A stretch of 64,000 nt of DNA from Cryobacterium shii. GTDB lineage: Bacteria; Actinomycetota; Actinomycetes; Actinomycetales; Microbacteriaceae. Below are positions 53,154 to 61,578 of the stretch, piece after piece; the first letter of the stretch is position 1, and every line of letters begins with the position of its first letter. The translations under genes were made by a program, and so were the position numbers. Location: the NCBI RefSeq assembly GCF_004402595.1, contig NZ_SOFY01000021.1, positions 1,235 through 65,234 on the forward strand. The letters are read 5' to 3'. Below the pieces are notes generated by a model. It did not search any database, had not been told where the DNA came from, and saw only the letters and a list, made by a program, of their open reading frames with translations.

Positions 53154-54236
53154 GTGCGCAGACGAGTAGTTATTCTCGGGTCCACCGGCTCGATCGGAAC
53201 CCAGGCCCTCGACGTGATCAAGCGGAATCCCAGCTGGTTCGAGGTGGTCGGGCTGTCCGCGGGCACCAATCGCACCATGCTCGACGAGCAGGCGGCCGAG
53301 TTCGAGGTCGAGCACACGGCGCTCGGCGCCGACGAGGCCGAACAGCTGGTGCGCGATGTGGAGGCCGACGTCGTGCTCAACGGCATCACCGGTTCGGTGG
53401 GTCTCGGGCCGACCCTCGCCGCGCTGCGGGCCGGGCGAACCCTCGCGCTGGCCAACAAGGAATCGTTGATCGTCGGCGGAGACCTGGTGAAGTCCCTGGC
53501 GGCGCCGGGGCAGATCGTGCCCGTCGACTCCGAGCACTCCGCCATCGCCCAGGCACTGCGCTCCGGCACTGCCCGTGAGGTGCGGCGCCTGGTGCTGACG
53601 GCATCCGGGGGGCCGTTTCGCGGTCGCAGCCGGGGTCAGCTGGCGGGTGTCACCCCGGCGGAGGCACTCGCCCACCCCACCTGGGACATGGGCCCGGTGG
53701 TCACCACGAACTCCGCGACGCTCGTCAACAAGGGCCTCGAGGTGATCGAGGCGCATCTGCTCTTCGACGTCGGGTACGAGCACATCGACGTGGTCGTGCA
53801 CCCGCAGTCGGTGGTGCATTCCATGGTCGAGTTCATCGACGGGTCCACGATCGCCCAGGCCTCACCGCCCGACATGCGCCTGCCCATCTCCCTGGGCTTG
53901 TTCTGGCCGAACCGCGTCTCTGCGGTCGGCGTGCCGATCGACTGGACCACCCCGCACAGCTGGACCTTCGAACCCCTCGACACCGCGGCCTTCCCGGCGG
54001 TCGACCTGGCCAAACAGGTGGGGCGTGCGGGATCGACCTACCCGGCCGTGTTCAACGCGGCCAACGAGCAGGCGGTCGCGGCGTTCCATGCGGGCGCCAT
54101 CGGCTTCCTCGGCATCGTCGACACCATCCAGCGGGTCGTCGAGGCGCACGAGCAGGACGGCCCGCTCACCCGCGAGTCGCTCGCCGCGGCCGAGGTCTGG
54201 GCGCGGGCCGCGGCCGACGCGCTCATCGCCGGCTGA
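53154..54236 (+). CDS. dxr: 1-deoxy-D-xylulose-5-phosphate reductoisomerase
   Basis: A 360-residue enzyme for the second step of the MEP isoprenoid pathway, converting DXP to MEP with NADPH and a divalent metal. It shows the NADPH motif [10 protein letters not shown] (9-18), LANKES (K102), metal ligands D125 and E127 in [19 protein letters not shown] with E196, and the SHPxxVVHS-like [12 protein letters not shown]. The length is standard. The GTG at 53154 follows GGAAAG. In most actinobacteria dxr is directly followed by rip1 and ispG, but here other genes intervene. No signal for regulation is seen. Confidence 0.96.
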   Translation: MRRRVVILGSTGSIGTQALDVIKRNPSWFEVVGLSAGTNRTMLDEQAAEFEVEHTALGADEAEQLVRDVEADVVLNGITGSVGLGPTLAALRAGRTLALANKESLIVGGDLVKSLAAPGQIVPVDSEHSAIAQALRSGTAREVRRLVLTASGGPFRGRSRGQLAGVTPAEALAHPTWDMGPVVTTNSATLVNKGLEVIEAHLLFDVGYEHIDVVVHPQSVVHSMVEFIDGSTIAQASPPDMRLPISLGLFWPNRVSAVGVPIDWTTPHSWTFEPLDTAAFPAVDLAKQVGRAGSTYPAVFNAANEQAVAAFHAGAIGFLGIVDTIQRVVEAHEQDGPLTRESLAAAEVWARAAADALIAG

Positions 54237-54290
54237 CGGCGAGCCCGGCCGCAGGCACGCTCACTGCGACACGGTGACGGATGCCGCGGC

Positions 54291-55220
54291 TCAGGTCGCG
54301 GCGCCGGGCCGCCGGTAGCTCTCCGCGGTCGTGCGAAGTGCCTGCGCCCACGGGGTCGCGGAGACGCCCAGTTCGCGCTCGGTCTCGGTGGAATCGATCA
54401 GATAGGGCACCAGGAACTGGTAGCTCGAGGCCCAGATCTCGCGCATCATCGGGTTCATCGCACCGAGGGAGCGCAGCAGCAACTGGGGGTAGCCGCGCAC
54501 CCGGCCCCGACTGCCGTAGCGGCGGTTCAGCTGGTCGGCGATCTCGGAGCGGCTGATCGCGGCGCTCGGCACATGCCAGAGCCGGCCCCAGTCGCCCGCA
54601 CGGTCGGACGCGGCCACCAGGGTGGTCACGATGTCCGGCAGGTAGCTCCAGCTGTGCACCAGGCCTGGCAGGCCGACGACCCTCGCCGTTTTCGAGCCCA
54701 GGATCGCCGTGAAGAACCGGTCTCCGAGATGGGCCGTGCCGACGACATCCGGGCCGAAGTAGTCGCTCGCGCGCACCTCGACGGCCTTGATCTCGCCTCG
54801 TTCGTGGGCTTCGCGTACGAGCCGCCAGCCCTCACGGCGCACCACACCCTTCGTCTCGGTCGTGGTCTCGGGGGAATGCTCGGTCATCGGCCCGTCGGGC
54901 AGGCCGTACGGGTAGAGGTTGCCCATCACGACCAGGGCAGCCCCGGACGCCGTCGCCGCCTTGATCGCCGCATCTATCACCGGCGGCCACTGGCTGGGCC
55001 AGTCGGTGTAGCGGGGATTGGTGCAGAGGAAGATGGTCGAGGCCCCCGCGGCGGCCCGGCTGAAGGCCGTGGGATCACCGGCATTGAGCACGACCGACTC
55101 GGCTCCGGCGGCCGCTGCCCCCGACCGGGTGGCGATGGAGACCTGGTCCCCGCGCGCGGCAAGCCGTTCGGCGAGCGGGCGGCCGATCATACCGGCGCCG
55201 ACTACGAGCTGCTGGGGCAT
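54291..55220 (-). CDS. NAD-dependent epimerase/dehydratase family protein (atypical SDR)
   Basis: A 309-residue Rossmann-fold protein starting MPQQLVVGAGMIGRPLAERL, where G-A-G-M-I-G is the nucleotide-binding loop. It has the extended-SDR sequence MGNLYPYG in place of the YxxxK tyrosine region, RASDYFGP and 'HSWSYLPDIVTTLVA', typical of NmrA/epimerase-like proteins. A substrate cannot be proposed. The ATG at 55220 has GGAGGTCCC just before it. It is in tandem with the lipoprotein and kinase genes on the minus strand (27 bp after the lipoprotein stop), so the three may be one transcript. It is convergent with dxr. Confidence 0.85.
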   Translation of the reverse strand: MPQQLVVGAGMIGRPLAERLAARGDQVSIATRSGAAAAGAESVVLNAGDPTAFSRAAAGASTIFLCTNPRYTDWPSQWPPVIDAAIKAATASGAALVVMGNLYPYGLPDGPMTEHSPETTTETKGVVRREGWRLVREAHERGEIKAVEVRASDYFGPDVVGTAHLGDRFFTAILGSKTARVVGLPGLVHSWSYLPDIVTTLVAASDRAGDWGRLWHVPSAAISRSEIADQLNRRYGSRGRVRGYPQLLLRSLGAMNPMMREIWASSYQFLVPYLIDSTETERELGVSATPWAQALRTTAESYRRPGAAT

Positions 55221-55246
55221 GGGACCTCCTGGATTCGCCGCCGACG

Positions 55247-55675
55247 CTAGTCGTCGCAGTTGTCGTCCTTCTTCTTACACGTGTCTTTCCCGTTGTCCTT
55301 CCCCGTGTCCTGTCCGGGGTCGGCGGTGGCGGCCGGCGCGGGAGCCACGGTCGGCTCCGGCTTGCTGGCGATGATCGCCGCATCGAGGTCGGCCGAGACG
55401 ACGTTGAGGGCGGATTGCACCTGCGCCGAACGCTCGGCGGTGACCTGGCCGGCCGCGGCTGCGGTCAGCAGGTCGGCCTGCACCGCGACGAGTGCGGATT
55501 TGGCGCCTTCGAAGTCACCGGCTGCGGCGTCGGTGCTCACTTCCTGCACGCCGGACTGCAGCTTTCCGGCGATTGCCGGGTCCAGCGCCGGGGGCGTGTT
55601 CGAGCATCCGGTCAGGGTGGCGGCGACCAGGAACACCGTGGCCAGGGCGAGGGTCAAGCGGGGGCCGTGCGTCAT
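55247..55675 (-). CDS. Small secreted lipoprotein of unknown function
   Basis: A 142-residue protein with a signal peptide ending in the lipobox LTGCSN (Cys24). The mature part of about 75 residues is Ala-rich and helical, with regular leucine/valine spacing (GKLQSGVQEVSTDA..GDFEGAKSALVAV), resembling a short alpha-helical hairpin. A Pro/Ala linker then leads to a Lys/Asp-rich tail with two Cys (DTCKKKDDNCDD). Its ATG overlaps the stop of the kinase gene by 4 bp, so it is translationally coupled to it and may be its outside partner or ligand-binding companion. It is not recognised as a named family. Confidence 0.75.
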   Translation of the reverse strand: MTHGPRLTLALATVFLVAATLTGCSNTPPALDPAIAGKLQSGVQEVSTDAAAGDFEGAKSALVAVQADLLTAAAAGQVTAERSAQVQSALNVVSADLDAAIIASKPEPTVAPAPAATADPGQDTGKDNGKDTCKKKDDNCDD

Positions 55676-57045
55676 GGCGTCAGGCTTTCCTGGAGCTGCT
55701 GGAGGTGGGTGCCGAGTGGCCCGTCGACGGCCGGGTAGCTGGCCGGTGGCGCGCTGGGTTCGGCCGCACGGGGGGAGAAGACCACGACGGCGAGCAGGAT
55801 GGCCGCGGCTGCCACGACGACCCCGATCACCAGTCTGCGCCTGCTGCGGGGCAGGGCGGGGGAGGGTGCGTCACCGCGGGGGTGCGCTGCGGTGAGGAAC
55901 TCGGTGGGCTCATCCCGGCCCGGGGCCGGCATGACCTTCGTGGCGGCGAAGACCAGAGTCGGGTCGGGAGCCTCGGCCGCGAACACCCTGGTCGGATCGA
56001 GGCGTTCCGTGCTCTCGAGGCGTTCCGTGCTCTCGAGGCGTTCCGTGGCGCCGAGGAGCTCGGTGGGGTCGTTGGCGCCTTCGGCCGCGAGGACCATGGT
56101 GGGGTCGAGCGTCTCCGGCGTCGGCAGAATTTCCGTGGCGGCCGTGATTCCGTTGGCCCCCATGACCTCGGTGAGGGCCGTCGCATCCGTCTGGGCCTCT
56201 GCGGTGGCCAGGCGGCGCAACTGCACGGCCGCGTCCTCCGAGCTCAGCCGGTCGGCGGGCTCCCGGCTCGTCATTCCGCCCAGGACCTCGGCCCAGGCCA
56301 GGCCCAGCTCGGCCGGGATTTCGGGCTGGCGCTGCAGCCGGGCCATCGCCGATTCGATCGCGGTTCCGGTGAAGGCGCGCTCACCGGTCAGGCATTCGAG
56401 CAGCACGAGGCCCAGCGAGTAGACGTCGCTGGGCGGCCCGATCGTCGTTCCGAGCGCCTGCTCGGGGCTGAGGTAGCCGGCGGTACCCAGCAGCGACCCG
56501 GTCGCCGTGAGCCGGGTCGCGTCGAAGAGGCGGGCGATGCCGAAGTCGGCGAGTTTGGCGTGCATGGCCCGGCCGGGGAACCCCGAGGGCGCCAGCAGCA
56601 CGTTCGCCGGTTTGATGTCACGGTGGATGATTCCGCGCGCATGCACGTAGTGCAGCGCCTCGGCCAGGTCGGCGCCCATCGCGGCGACCTCGTCCGGGTG
56701 CAGGGGCCCGGAGGCGATCCGGCTGCGCAGATCGGTGCCGTCGACGAGTTCCATCACGATGAACGTGCGTGAGACGCCGTCGATCACGGCCGTGCCGGCA
56801 TCGAAGAGGGTCACCAGCGCGAAGTGGTTGAGGCTCGCGAGCACGGTGACCTCGCCGCTCTGGCGTTCGGGACCGGCGTCGTCGGCCGCGTCCAGCCGGA
56901 ACAGCTTCACGGCCACGGTGCGTCCCAAGTACAGGTCGGTGGCGCGGTAGACGGCCGCCATCCCCCCGGTGCCGAGGAGGGCGTCGATGCGAAAGCGGTC
57001 GGCCAGGCTGACGCCAATGGGACCGACGGTGTGTTGCGTGGACAG
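55672..57045 (-). CDS. Transmembrane Ser/Thr protein kinase with Thr-motif-rich linker
   Basis: A Hanks-type kinase of about 457 residues. It has the glycine loop GTGGMAAVY, VAVKLF, HRDIKPAN, DFGIARL and a GTAGYLSPEQ activation segment. After the kinase domain comes a linker of about 110 residues with at least five (D/E)PT-x-x-(L/F) repeats, an 18-bp tandem repeat encoding TERLES, then one membrane helix (about 407-425) and a short outside tail. No ATG or GTG precedes the glycine loop in frame. A CTG at 57045, 6 bases after GGGAGG, is the most plausible start, with the first residues S-T-Q-H-T-V. Its stop overlaps the lipoprotein start. Confidence 0.88.
   Translation of the reverse strand: MSTQHTVGPIGVSLADRFRIDALLGTGGMAAVYRATDLYLGRTVAVKLFRLDAADDAGPERQSGEVTVLASLNHFALVTLFDAGTAVIDGVSRTFIVMELVDGTDLRSRIASGPLHPDEVAAMGADLAEALHYVHARGIIHRDIKPANVLLAPSGFPGRAMHAKLADFGIARLFDATRLTATGSLLGTAGYLSPEQALGTTIGPPSDVYSLGLVLLECLTGERAFTGTAIESAMARLQRQPEIPAELGLAWAEVLGGMTSREPADRLSSEDAAVQLRRLATAEAQTDATALTEVMGANGITAATEILPTPETLDPTMVLAAEGANDPTELLGATERLESTERLESTERLDPTRVFAAEAPDPTLVFAATKVMPAPGRDEPTEFLTAAHPRGDAPSPALPRSRRRLVIGVVVAAAAILLAVVVFSPRAAEPSAPPASYPAVDGPLGTHLQQLQESLTP
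55998..56046. repeat. 18-bp in-frame tandem repeat in the kinase linker
   Basis: CGAGGCGTTCCGTGCTCT occurs twice completely (55998-56015, 56016-56033) and a third time over its first 13 bases. On the coding strand it gives repeated Glu-Arg-Leu-Glu-Ser-Thr. It adds Thr residues of the same S/T-x-x-L style as the rest of the linker. Confidence 0.8.
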
Positions 57046-57159
57046 AGGGGACCTCCCGGTGGATCCGCGCAGTGAGAGGGATCCGTTGGGTCAAGCAAAC
57101 CACACCTCTCAGGGGGAACGGCCAGCGCCCTCGCAGGATGGTGTGGGTAATCTACGACT

Positions 57160-58539
57160 GTGGAAACCGTGCTGCTGTACATATTGGGCGTCGTCGTCGT
57201 CGTGATCGGCCTTGCCCTGTCCATCGGCCTGCACGAGATCGGCCACCTGCTCCCGGCCAAAGCCTTCGGGGTCAAGGTCACCCAATACATGATCGGCTTC
57301 GGTCCCACGCTCTGGTCCCGCCGCAAGGGCGAGACCGAATACGGGGTGAAAGCCGTGCCGCTCGGCGGGTACATAGCGATGATCGGCATGTTCCCGCCGG
57401 CCAAAAAGGGCGGCAAGGTGCAGGCATCCAGCACCGGCTTCTTCAAACAGCTGGTCCAGGAGGGCGCGCCCGAGAAGAAGCAGAGCGCCCTGTCGACCAT
57501 GGTCGACGATGCCCGCCAGTCCAGCGCCGATACCATCGGCGAGGGCGAGGACCACCGCGCGTTCTACCGCCTGCCCGTCTTCAAACGCGTCATCATCATG
57601 CTCGGCGGCCCCACGATGAACCTGCTGATCGCGGTCGTGCTGTTCGCGATCCTGCTCATGGGCTTCGGCACGGCGCAGGCGAGCACCACCGTCGGCAGCG
57701 TGTCCCAGTGCGTGCTGCCGGCCACGAGCACCCGCCAGGCCTGCGAACCGACCGACGAGAAGGCCCCCGGCGCCGCGGCCGGCCTCCAGCCCGGCGACCG
57801 GCTCGTCAGCATCGACGGCGCCGCCATCACGAGCTGGGACCAGTCGACCGCGATCATCCGTGAGTCGCCCGGCACCCCCCTCACCGTCATCGTCGAGCGA
57901 GACGGTTCCCCGCTGAACCTCACCATCACCCCGAAACTCACCGAGCGGTACGTGACGGATGCCGCCGGCAAGGTCGAGAAGGATTCCGCCGGCAAGGCGG
58001 TCACCCAGGAGGTCGGCTTCGTCGGGATCGGCCCCGCCGGCGAACTCGTGCAGCAGCCGGCGACCGCCGTGCTGCCGGCGGTGGGCGACAACATCGGCGC
58101 CGTCGTGCACATGATCGCCAACCTGCCCCAGCGCATGGTCGATATCGCAAACGCCGCCTTCGGACCGGGGGAGCGCGACCCCAACGGCCCGATCAGCGTG
58201 GTCGGCGTCGGCCGCGTCGCCGGCGAGATCGCCAGCATCGACACGATCCCGGTGGCCAGCAAGATCGCCAGCCTGCTGGGTCTTCTGGCCTCCCTCAACG
58301 TGGCCCTGTTCGTGTTCAACCTGATCCCGCTGATGCCGCTGGACGGTGGGCACGTGGCCGGCGCGCTCTGGGAGGGCCTGCGTCGCTGGGTCGCCCGGCT
58401 GTTCAAGCGCCCCGACCCGGGCCCCGTCGACACTGCCCGGCTGATGCCGCTGACGTTCGCGGTCGTGATCGTGCTCGGCGGCATGAGCCTGCTCCTCATC
58501 TACGCCGACATCGTCAAGCCCATCAACCTCTTCGGCTGA
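57160..58539 (+). CDS. rip1: Site-2 intramembrane metalloprotease (Rip1/RseP-like, M50)
   Basis: A 459-residue membrane protease. The zinc motif HEIGH (H25-H29) lies in the first helix. PDZ-domain text follows (AAGLQPGDRLVSIDG), and the second catalytic motif, MPLDGGHV, lies in a later helix. It should cut membrane-bound anti-sigma factors and similar targets after a first cleavage outside. The loop between residues about 85-140 (AKKGGKVQ, then an acidic stretch) is an insertion shared with other actinobacterial Rip1 proteins. The GTG at 57160 is 8 bp after a GGGTAA and starts the first helix. It usually sits directly between dxr and ispG. Confidence 0.94.
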   Translation: METVLLYILGVVVVVIGLALSIGLHEIGHLLPAKAFGVKVTQYMIGFGPTLWSRRKGETEYGVKAVPLGGYIAMIGMFPPAKKGGKVQASSTGFFKQLVQEGAPEKKQSALSTMVDDARQSSADTIGEGEDHRAFYRLPVFKRVIIMLGGPTMNLLIAVVLFAILLMGFGTAQASTTVGSVSQCVLPATSTRQACEPTDEKAPGAAAGLQPGDRLVSIDGAAITSWDQSTAIIRESPGTPLTVIVERDGSPLNLTITPKLTERYVTDAAGKVEKDSAGKAVTQEVGFVGIGPAGELVQQPATAVLPAVGDNIGAVVHMIANLPQRMVDIANAAFGPGERDPNGPISVVGVGRVAGEIASIDTIPVASKIASLLGLLASLNVALFVFNLIPLMPLDGGHVAGALWEGLRRWVARLFKRPDPGPVDTARLMPLTFAVVIVLGGMSLLLIYADIVKPINLFG

Positions 58540-58571
58540 CCCGCCTGACCCGCTCGCTCCGAGGTGCGGTG

Positions 58572-58655
58572 AACCAATTCGACGGAGATTTTGCCCTAAA
58601 AGCGGTATTTCGGCGTTTTCGGGCCGTTTCGGGCAATATCTCCGTCGAATTGGTT
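58572..58655 (+). repeat. 84-bp palindromic element, copy D
   Basis: This copy has the best-preserved arms. AACCAATTCGACGGAGATTT continues to TTGCCC, and the right arm pairs with it over 25 bp with a single mismatch, leaving a centre of 34 bases (TAAAAGCGG...TTTCGGC...). It lies 32 bp after the rip1 stop and 141 bp before the histidine kinase gene, in plus orientation. It could also act as a transcription terminator for rip1. Confidence 0.85.
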
Positions 58656-58796
58656 AGGGGCGCGGGGGCGCAGAGAGCAGGGCGCGAGCAGCGGGCCGCA
58701 GGGCCCCGGACGCTATAGCGGCCTACTCCCGGCGGAGTACGCCGGCCGGGCCCGTCGGCGGACGAAGCAGGGGCGCTCCGGAACTACGATCGGAAG

Positions 58797-60050
58797 ATGC
58801 AGCACTGGGATTCCGACGCTCCGTGGTACGACGACGATCGGGGTCGCGCCGGCGGCGACGAAACCCGGGTTCCGATCATCGGCAGGGTGTGGATCCCTGT
58901 CGTCATCTCCTTCCTGGTGCAGGTGCCCACGGTCGCCATCCTCGCTCTCCGCGGGTCGGCGTCAGAGCCCGGACACCCCGGGCGGCGTTTCCCCGGCGCG
59001 GAGCCCCACCTCCCGGACGACTGGTTCCTTGCCGTGGGCCTCGCGCTGATCGGCCCACTGGCCCTGATCGGCGCCCGCCGTTTTCCCGGCCCGGTCGCGG
59101 CCGTCGCCGCCGCGGCCGGAGGAGCGCTGGTGTTGGTGCGTCCTGACATCGGGCTGCCCTACGTGGCGCTGGCCTTCGCGGTCGTGCTCGGCATCCTTCG
59201 CGGCGCCCGGGTCTGGGTGTACTCCTCGGTCGCCGCCGTCTGGGTGGCCACCATCGGGCTCGCCGGGATTCTCGATTTCCCGCTGCAGCCGGCCCGGATC
59301 GCGTTCACGACGCTCGTGCTGGCCGCGCTGATGGGATTGGGTGAGTGGCTGCGCTCCCGCCGCGACCGGATCAGCACCCTGCGCCGCACCGCGGTCGCGC
59401 GGCGGCAAACGGCCGAGCAGCGCGAGCGGGTTCGGATCGCCCGGGAACTGCACGACGTGCTCGCGCACTCGCTCTCCCAGATCAACGTGCAGGCCGGGGT
59501 CGCCCTGCACCTGCTCGACAGCCAGCCGGACCGGGCCGCCGAGTCGCTGGCCAGCATCAAGGCCACGAGCAAGAACGCCCTCGACGAGGTGCGCACGGTG
59601 CTCGGCATCCTTCGGTCCGACGTCTCGGAGGAGAACTCCGCGCCCCTTGCTCCCGAACCGGACCTCGACCGGTTGCCCGCGCTGATCGAGTCCTTCCGCA
59701 ACCAGGGGATGCGCGTGGAGCTGGCCGGCGAGCTCGGCCCCGTCGCCGAGGCGGCCGGCGCGGCCACCCAGCTGGCCCTGTACCGGATCTGCCAGGAGGC
59801 GCTCACAAATGTGTTGCGGCACGCGCCGACGCGCTCCGCGGCCGTGCGCCTGGCCGTGGACGGCGGCGACGCCGTGCTGACGGTGACGGATGGCGACGGC
59901 CTCGGGCAGGCCGACGCCCCGATCACCCCCGGCGGCGGCCTGCTCGGAATGCGCGAGCGCGCCGAACTGCTCGGCGGCACCCTGCGGGTCTCGCCCTCGG
60001 GCGATGGGTTCGAGGTCGAGGCGCGCCTGCCGCTGGGGAGGACCCGGTGA
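58797..60050 (+). CDS. Two-component sensor histidine kinase (NarL/DesK class)
   Basis: A 417-residue kinase with four or five N-terminal membrane helices (about 30-180) and no large sensor domain, so the signal is probably felt in or at the membrane. The dimerisation/phosphoacceptor region has ELHDVLAHSLSQIN, with the HisKA_3 histidine. The HATPase_c domain shows CQEALTNVLRHA (N-box) and GGGLLGMRERAELLGG. This family is paired with NarL-type regulators, and here the regulator gene overlaps by 4 bp (GTGA). LiaS- and DesK-like members sense envelope or membrane stress, which fits its place near rip1; that link is inferred. Confidence 0.93.
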   Translation: MQHWDSDAPWYDDDRGRAGGDETRVPIIGRVWIPVVISFLVQVPTVAILALRGSASEPGHPGRRFPGAEPHLPDDWFLAVGLALIGPLALIGARRFPGPVAAVAAAAGGALVLVRPDIGLPYVALAFAVVLGILRGARVWVYSSVAAVWVATIGLAGILDFPLQPARIAFTTLVLAALMGLGEWLRSRRDRISTLRRTAVARRQTAEQRERVRIARELHDVLAHSLSQINVQAGVALHLLDSQPDRAAESLASIKATSKNALDEVRTVLGILRSDVSEENSAPLAPEPDLDRLPALIESFRNQGMRVELAGELGPVAEAAGAATQLALYRICQEALTNVLRHAPTRSAAVRLAVDGGDAVLTVTDGDGLGQADAPITPGGGLLGMRERAELLGGTLRVSPSGDGFEVEARLPLGRTR

Positions 60051-60706
60051 TCCGGGTCGTCATCGCCGACGACCAGCAGTTGATCCGGGCGGGATTCCGG
60101 GCCCTGCTCGAGTCCGAACCCGACCTCGAGGTGGTGGCCGAGGCGGCGACCGGTCCCGAGGCGGTCGAGCAGGTCACCCGGCACCGGCCCGACGTGGTGC
60201 TGATGGACATCCGGATGCCCGGCGGTGACGGCCTGTGGGCCACCGAACGCATCACCGAGAACCCTGCTCTCGCCGCCACGCACATCGTGATCGTCACCAC
60301 CTTCGAGCTGGACGAGTACGTGGCCCAGGCCATCCGCGCCGGGGCCAGCGGCTTCCTGGTCAAGGACACCGAGCCGACCGAGCTGATCCGCGCTGTGCGT
60401 GTCGCCGCGGCCGGGGACGCGCTGCTCTCGCCCGGCGTGACCCGCCGGCTGCTGGAACGCCTGGGGCCGGACCTCCGCGACCCGCACGACGAGACGCTGC
60501 TCGCGAGGCTGACCGGTCGCGAACGAGAGGTGCTCGGGCTGGTCGGCCGCGGCCTGACCAACACCGAGATCGGGCCGCGGCTCTTCCTCAGCCCGCTCAC
60601 CGCGAAGACGCACGTGTCGCGCATCATGAGCAAACTCGCGGCCCGCGACCGGGTGCAGCTCGTGATCATCGCGTACGAGGCGGGGCTGGTGGGCTCGGGT
60701 CAGTAG
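60047..60706 (+). CDS. Response regulator, NarL/LuxR family
   Basis: A 219-residue regulator. The receiver domain (1-120) has the acidic pair DD (8-9), the phospho-acceptor D54 (VLMDIRMPGG), a Thr switch in VTTF and the Lys in LVKDTEPTEL. The C-terminal LuxR-type helix-turn-helix (about 150-215) reads LTGREREVLGLVGRGLTN and TAKTHVSRIMSKL. GTG 60047 is inside the end of the sensor kinase gene. It likely controls its own operon and perhaps the SHOCT-protein gene 178 bp downstream. Confidence 0.95.
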   Translation: MIRVVIADDQQLIRAGFRALLESEPDLEVVAEAATGPEAVEQVTRHRPDVVLMDIRMPGGDGLWATERITENPALAATHIVIVTTFELDEYVAQAIRAGASGFLVKDTEPTELIRAVRVAAAGDALLSPGVTRRLLERLGPDLRDPHDETLLARLTGREREVLGLVGRGLTNTEIGPRLFLSPLTAKTHVSRIMSKLAARDRVQLVIIAYEAGLVGSGQ

Positions 60707-60883
60707 GCGGTTCCGGCGGGCCGGTCAACGGATGCGCACACCCCCGGGTGGACGCGAAGTGCCTCCGCCCGGCGGATTCGCGTCAGCCCGGCCACGGCGA
60801 CACTGGGGTATCGGTCTCGTCGGACTCCCGGCGGACCGCCACCGAATCGCCACAGAACCGAATCGCCACAGAATGGACTCCTC

Positions 60884-61237
60884 ATGCTCTCCACTGCAGT
60901 GCTCACCGCGCTTGCCGCCCAGCCCGGCTACGGCGGGGGTCCCGGCCACGGCGGCGGGATGATCTGGTTGCTCGTCCTGCTTCCGCTGTTCGGGCTCCTC
61001 CTGCTGGGGCTCCTGTTCGCCCTGTTCGGACGTCGCTGGCGCCGGGGAATGGCCAGCCCCGCCGGTTCCGGCTACGGCGCCCGTCCTGGCTGGCCGGTCG
61101 CCGGCGACACCAGCAGCGCCGAGAAGACCCTGGCCGAACGGTTCGCGCAGGGTGACATCGACGAGGTCGAGTACCGGGCGCGCCTCGAGGTGCTCCGGGC
61201 CAACCGCCCGGACGCCCCGGTCGCTCCGCCCCAGTAG
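60884..61237 (+). CDS. Small membrane protein with a SHOCT domain
   Basis: A 117-residue protein. A Gly/His-rich stretch (GYGGGPGHGGG) precedes one membrane helix (about 26-48), then a linker leads to a C-terminal SHOCT motif (ERFAQGDIDEVEYRARLEVL). SHOCT peptides are found at the ends of many small membrane proteins and may aid oligomer formation. ATG 60884 follows a pair of repeats of CGAATCGCCACAGAA. The gene follows a two-component system, a common arrangement for stress-induced small membrane proteins. The Gly/His motif could bind metal, but this is a guess. Confidence 0.85.
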   Translation: MLSTAVLTALAAQPGYGGGPGHGGGMIWLLVLLPLFGLLLLGLLFALFGRRWRRGMASPAGSGYGARPGWPVAGDTSSAEKTLAERFAQGDIDEVEYRARLEVLRANRPDAPVAPPQ

Positions 61238-61282
61238 CCCCGCCCCACGGTCCCCGCCCGCGCAGATCGCCGAGGGTTAACT

Positions 61283-61336
61283 TTCCGGTCGAGAGTGCCC
61301 GTTCCGCCGGGAACTCTCGACCGGAACGGGCACTCT
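61283..61336. repeat. 54-bp element of two overlapping inverted repeats
   Basis: TTCCGGTCGAGAG (61283-61295) pairs perfectly with 61314-61326. AGAGTGCCCGTTCC (61292-61305) pairs perfectly with 61323-61336. The arms run in the order A-B-A'-B' and overlap by four bases, so the two hairpins exclude each other, or trimmed forms could make a pseudoknot. Shorter GTTAAC/GAGTTA flanks extend the symmetry. No second copy was noticed in the window. Confidence 0.75.
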
Positions 61337-61401
61337 GAGTTACCGTCTCGCGCCAGGGCGCCTGCTGGGCTGGGGCCCGGCGTCGTGCGGGCCCGGCGTT
61401 G

Positions 61402-61486
61402 AACCAATTCGACGGAGATACTGCTCTAAAAACAGAATTTCGGGCCGTTTTGGCCCGATTTCGGCAGAATCTCCGTCGAATGCGTT
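61402..61486 (+). repeat. 85-bp palindromic element, copy E
   Basis: It begins AACCAATTCGACGGAGATAC and ends AATCTCCGTCGAATGCGTT. The centre CTCTAAAAACAGAATTTCGG and the following CCGTTTTGGCCCGATTTCGG give the clearest view of the family's conserved middle. Plus orientation, like A, B and D. It lies between the SHOCT and thiolase genes. Confidence 0.85.
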
Positions 61487-61578
61487 CGCGGGAGCCGCGC
61501 CAGCAAACCAGCAAACCAGCAGACGAGCCGACGAGCAGACGAGCCGACGCGCAGGCCCGCCGACCGGCAGAAGGGGCG

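Larger units (their letters stand above)
61238..61578. other. 341-bp intergenic region with three unusual elements
   Basis: No gene is visible here. It contains the overlapping-dyad element at 61283-61336, palindromic copy E at 61402-61486 and a low-complexity stretch of CAGCAAAC and GACGAGCC units from about 61499 to 61560. It separates the SHOCT gene from the convergent thiolase gene. Confidence 0.7.

Noticed and set aside
56959-56961. ATG at 56961 as the start of the second kinase
   Set aside because: It lies inside the glycine-rich ATP loop (GTGGM), so it would delete the first strand of the kinase; the upstream CTG with a good ribosome-binding site restores the domain.
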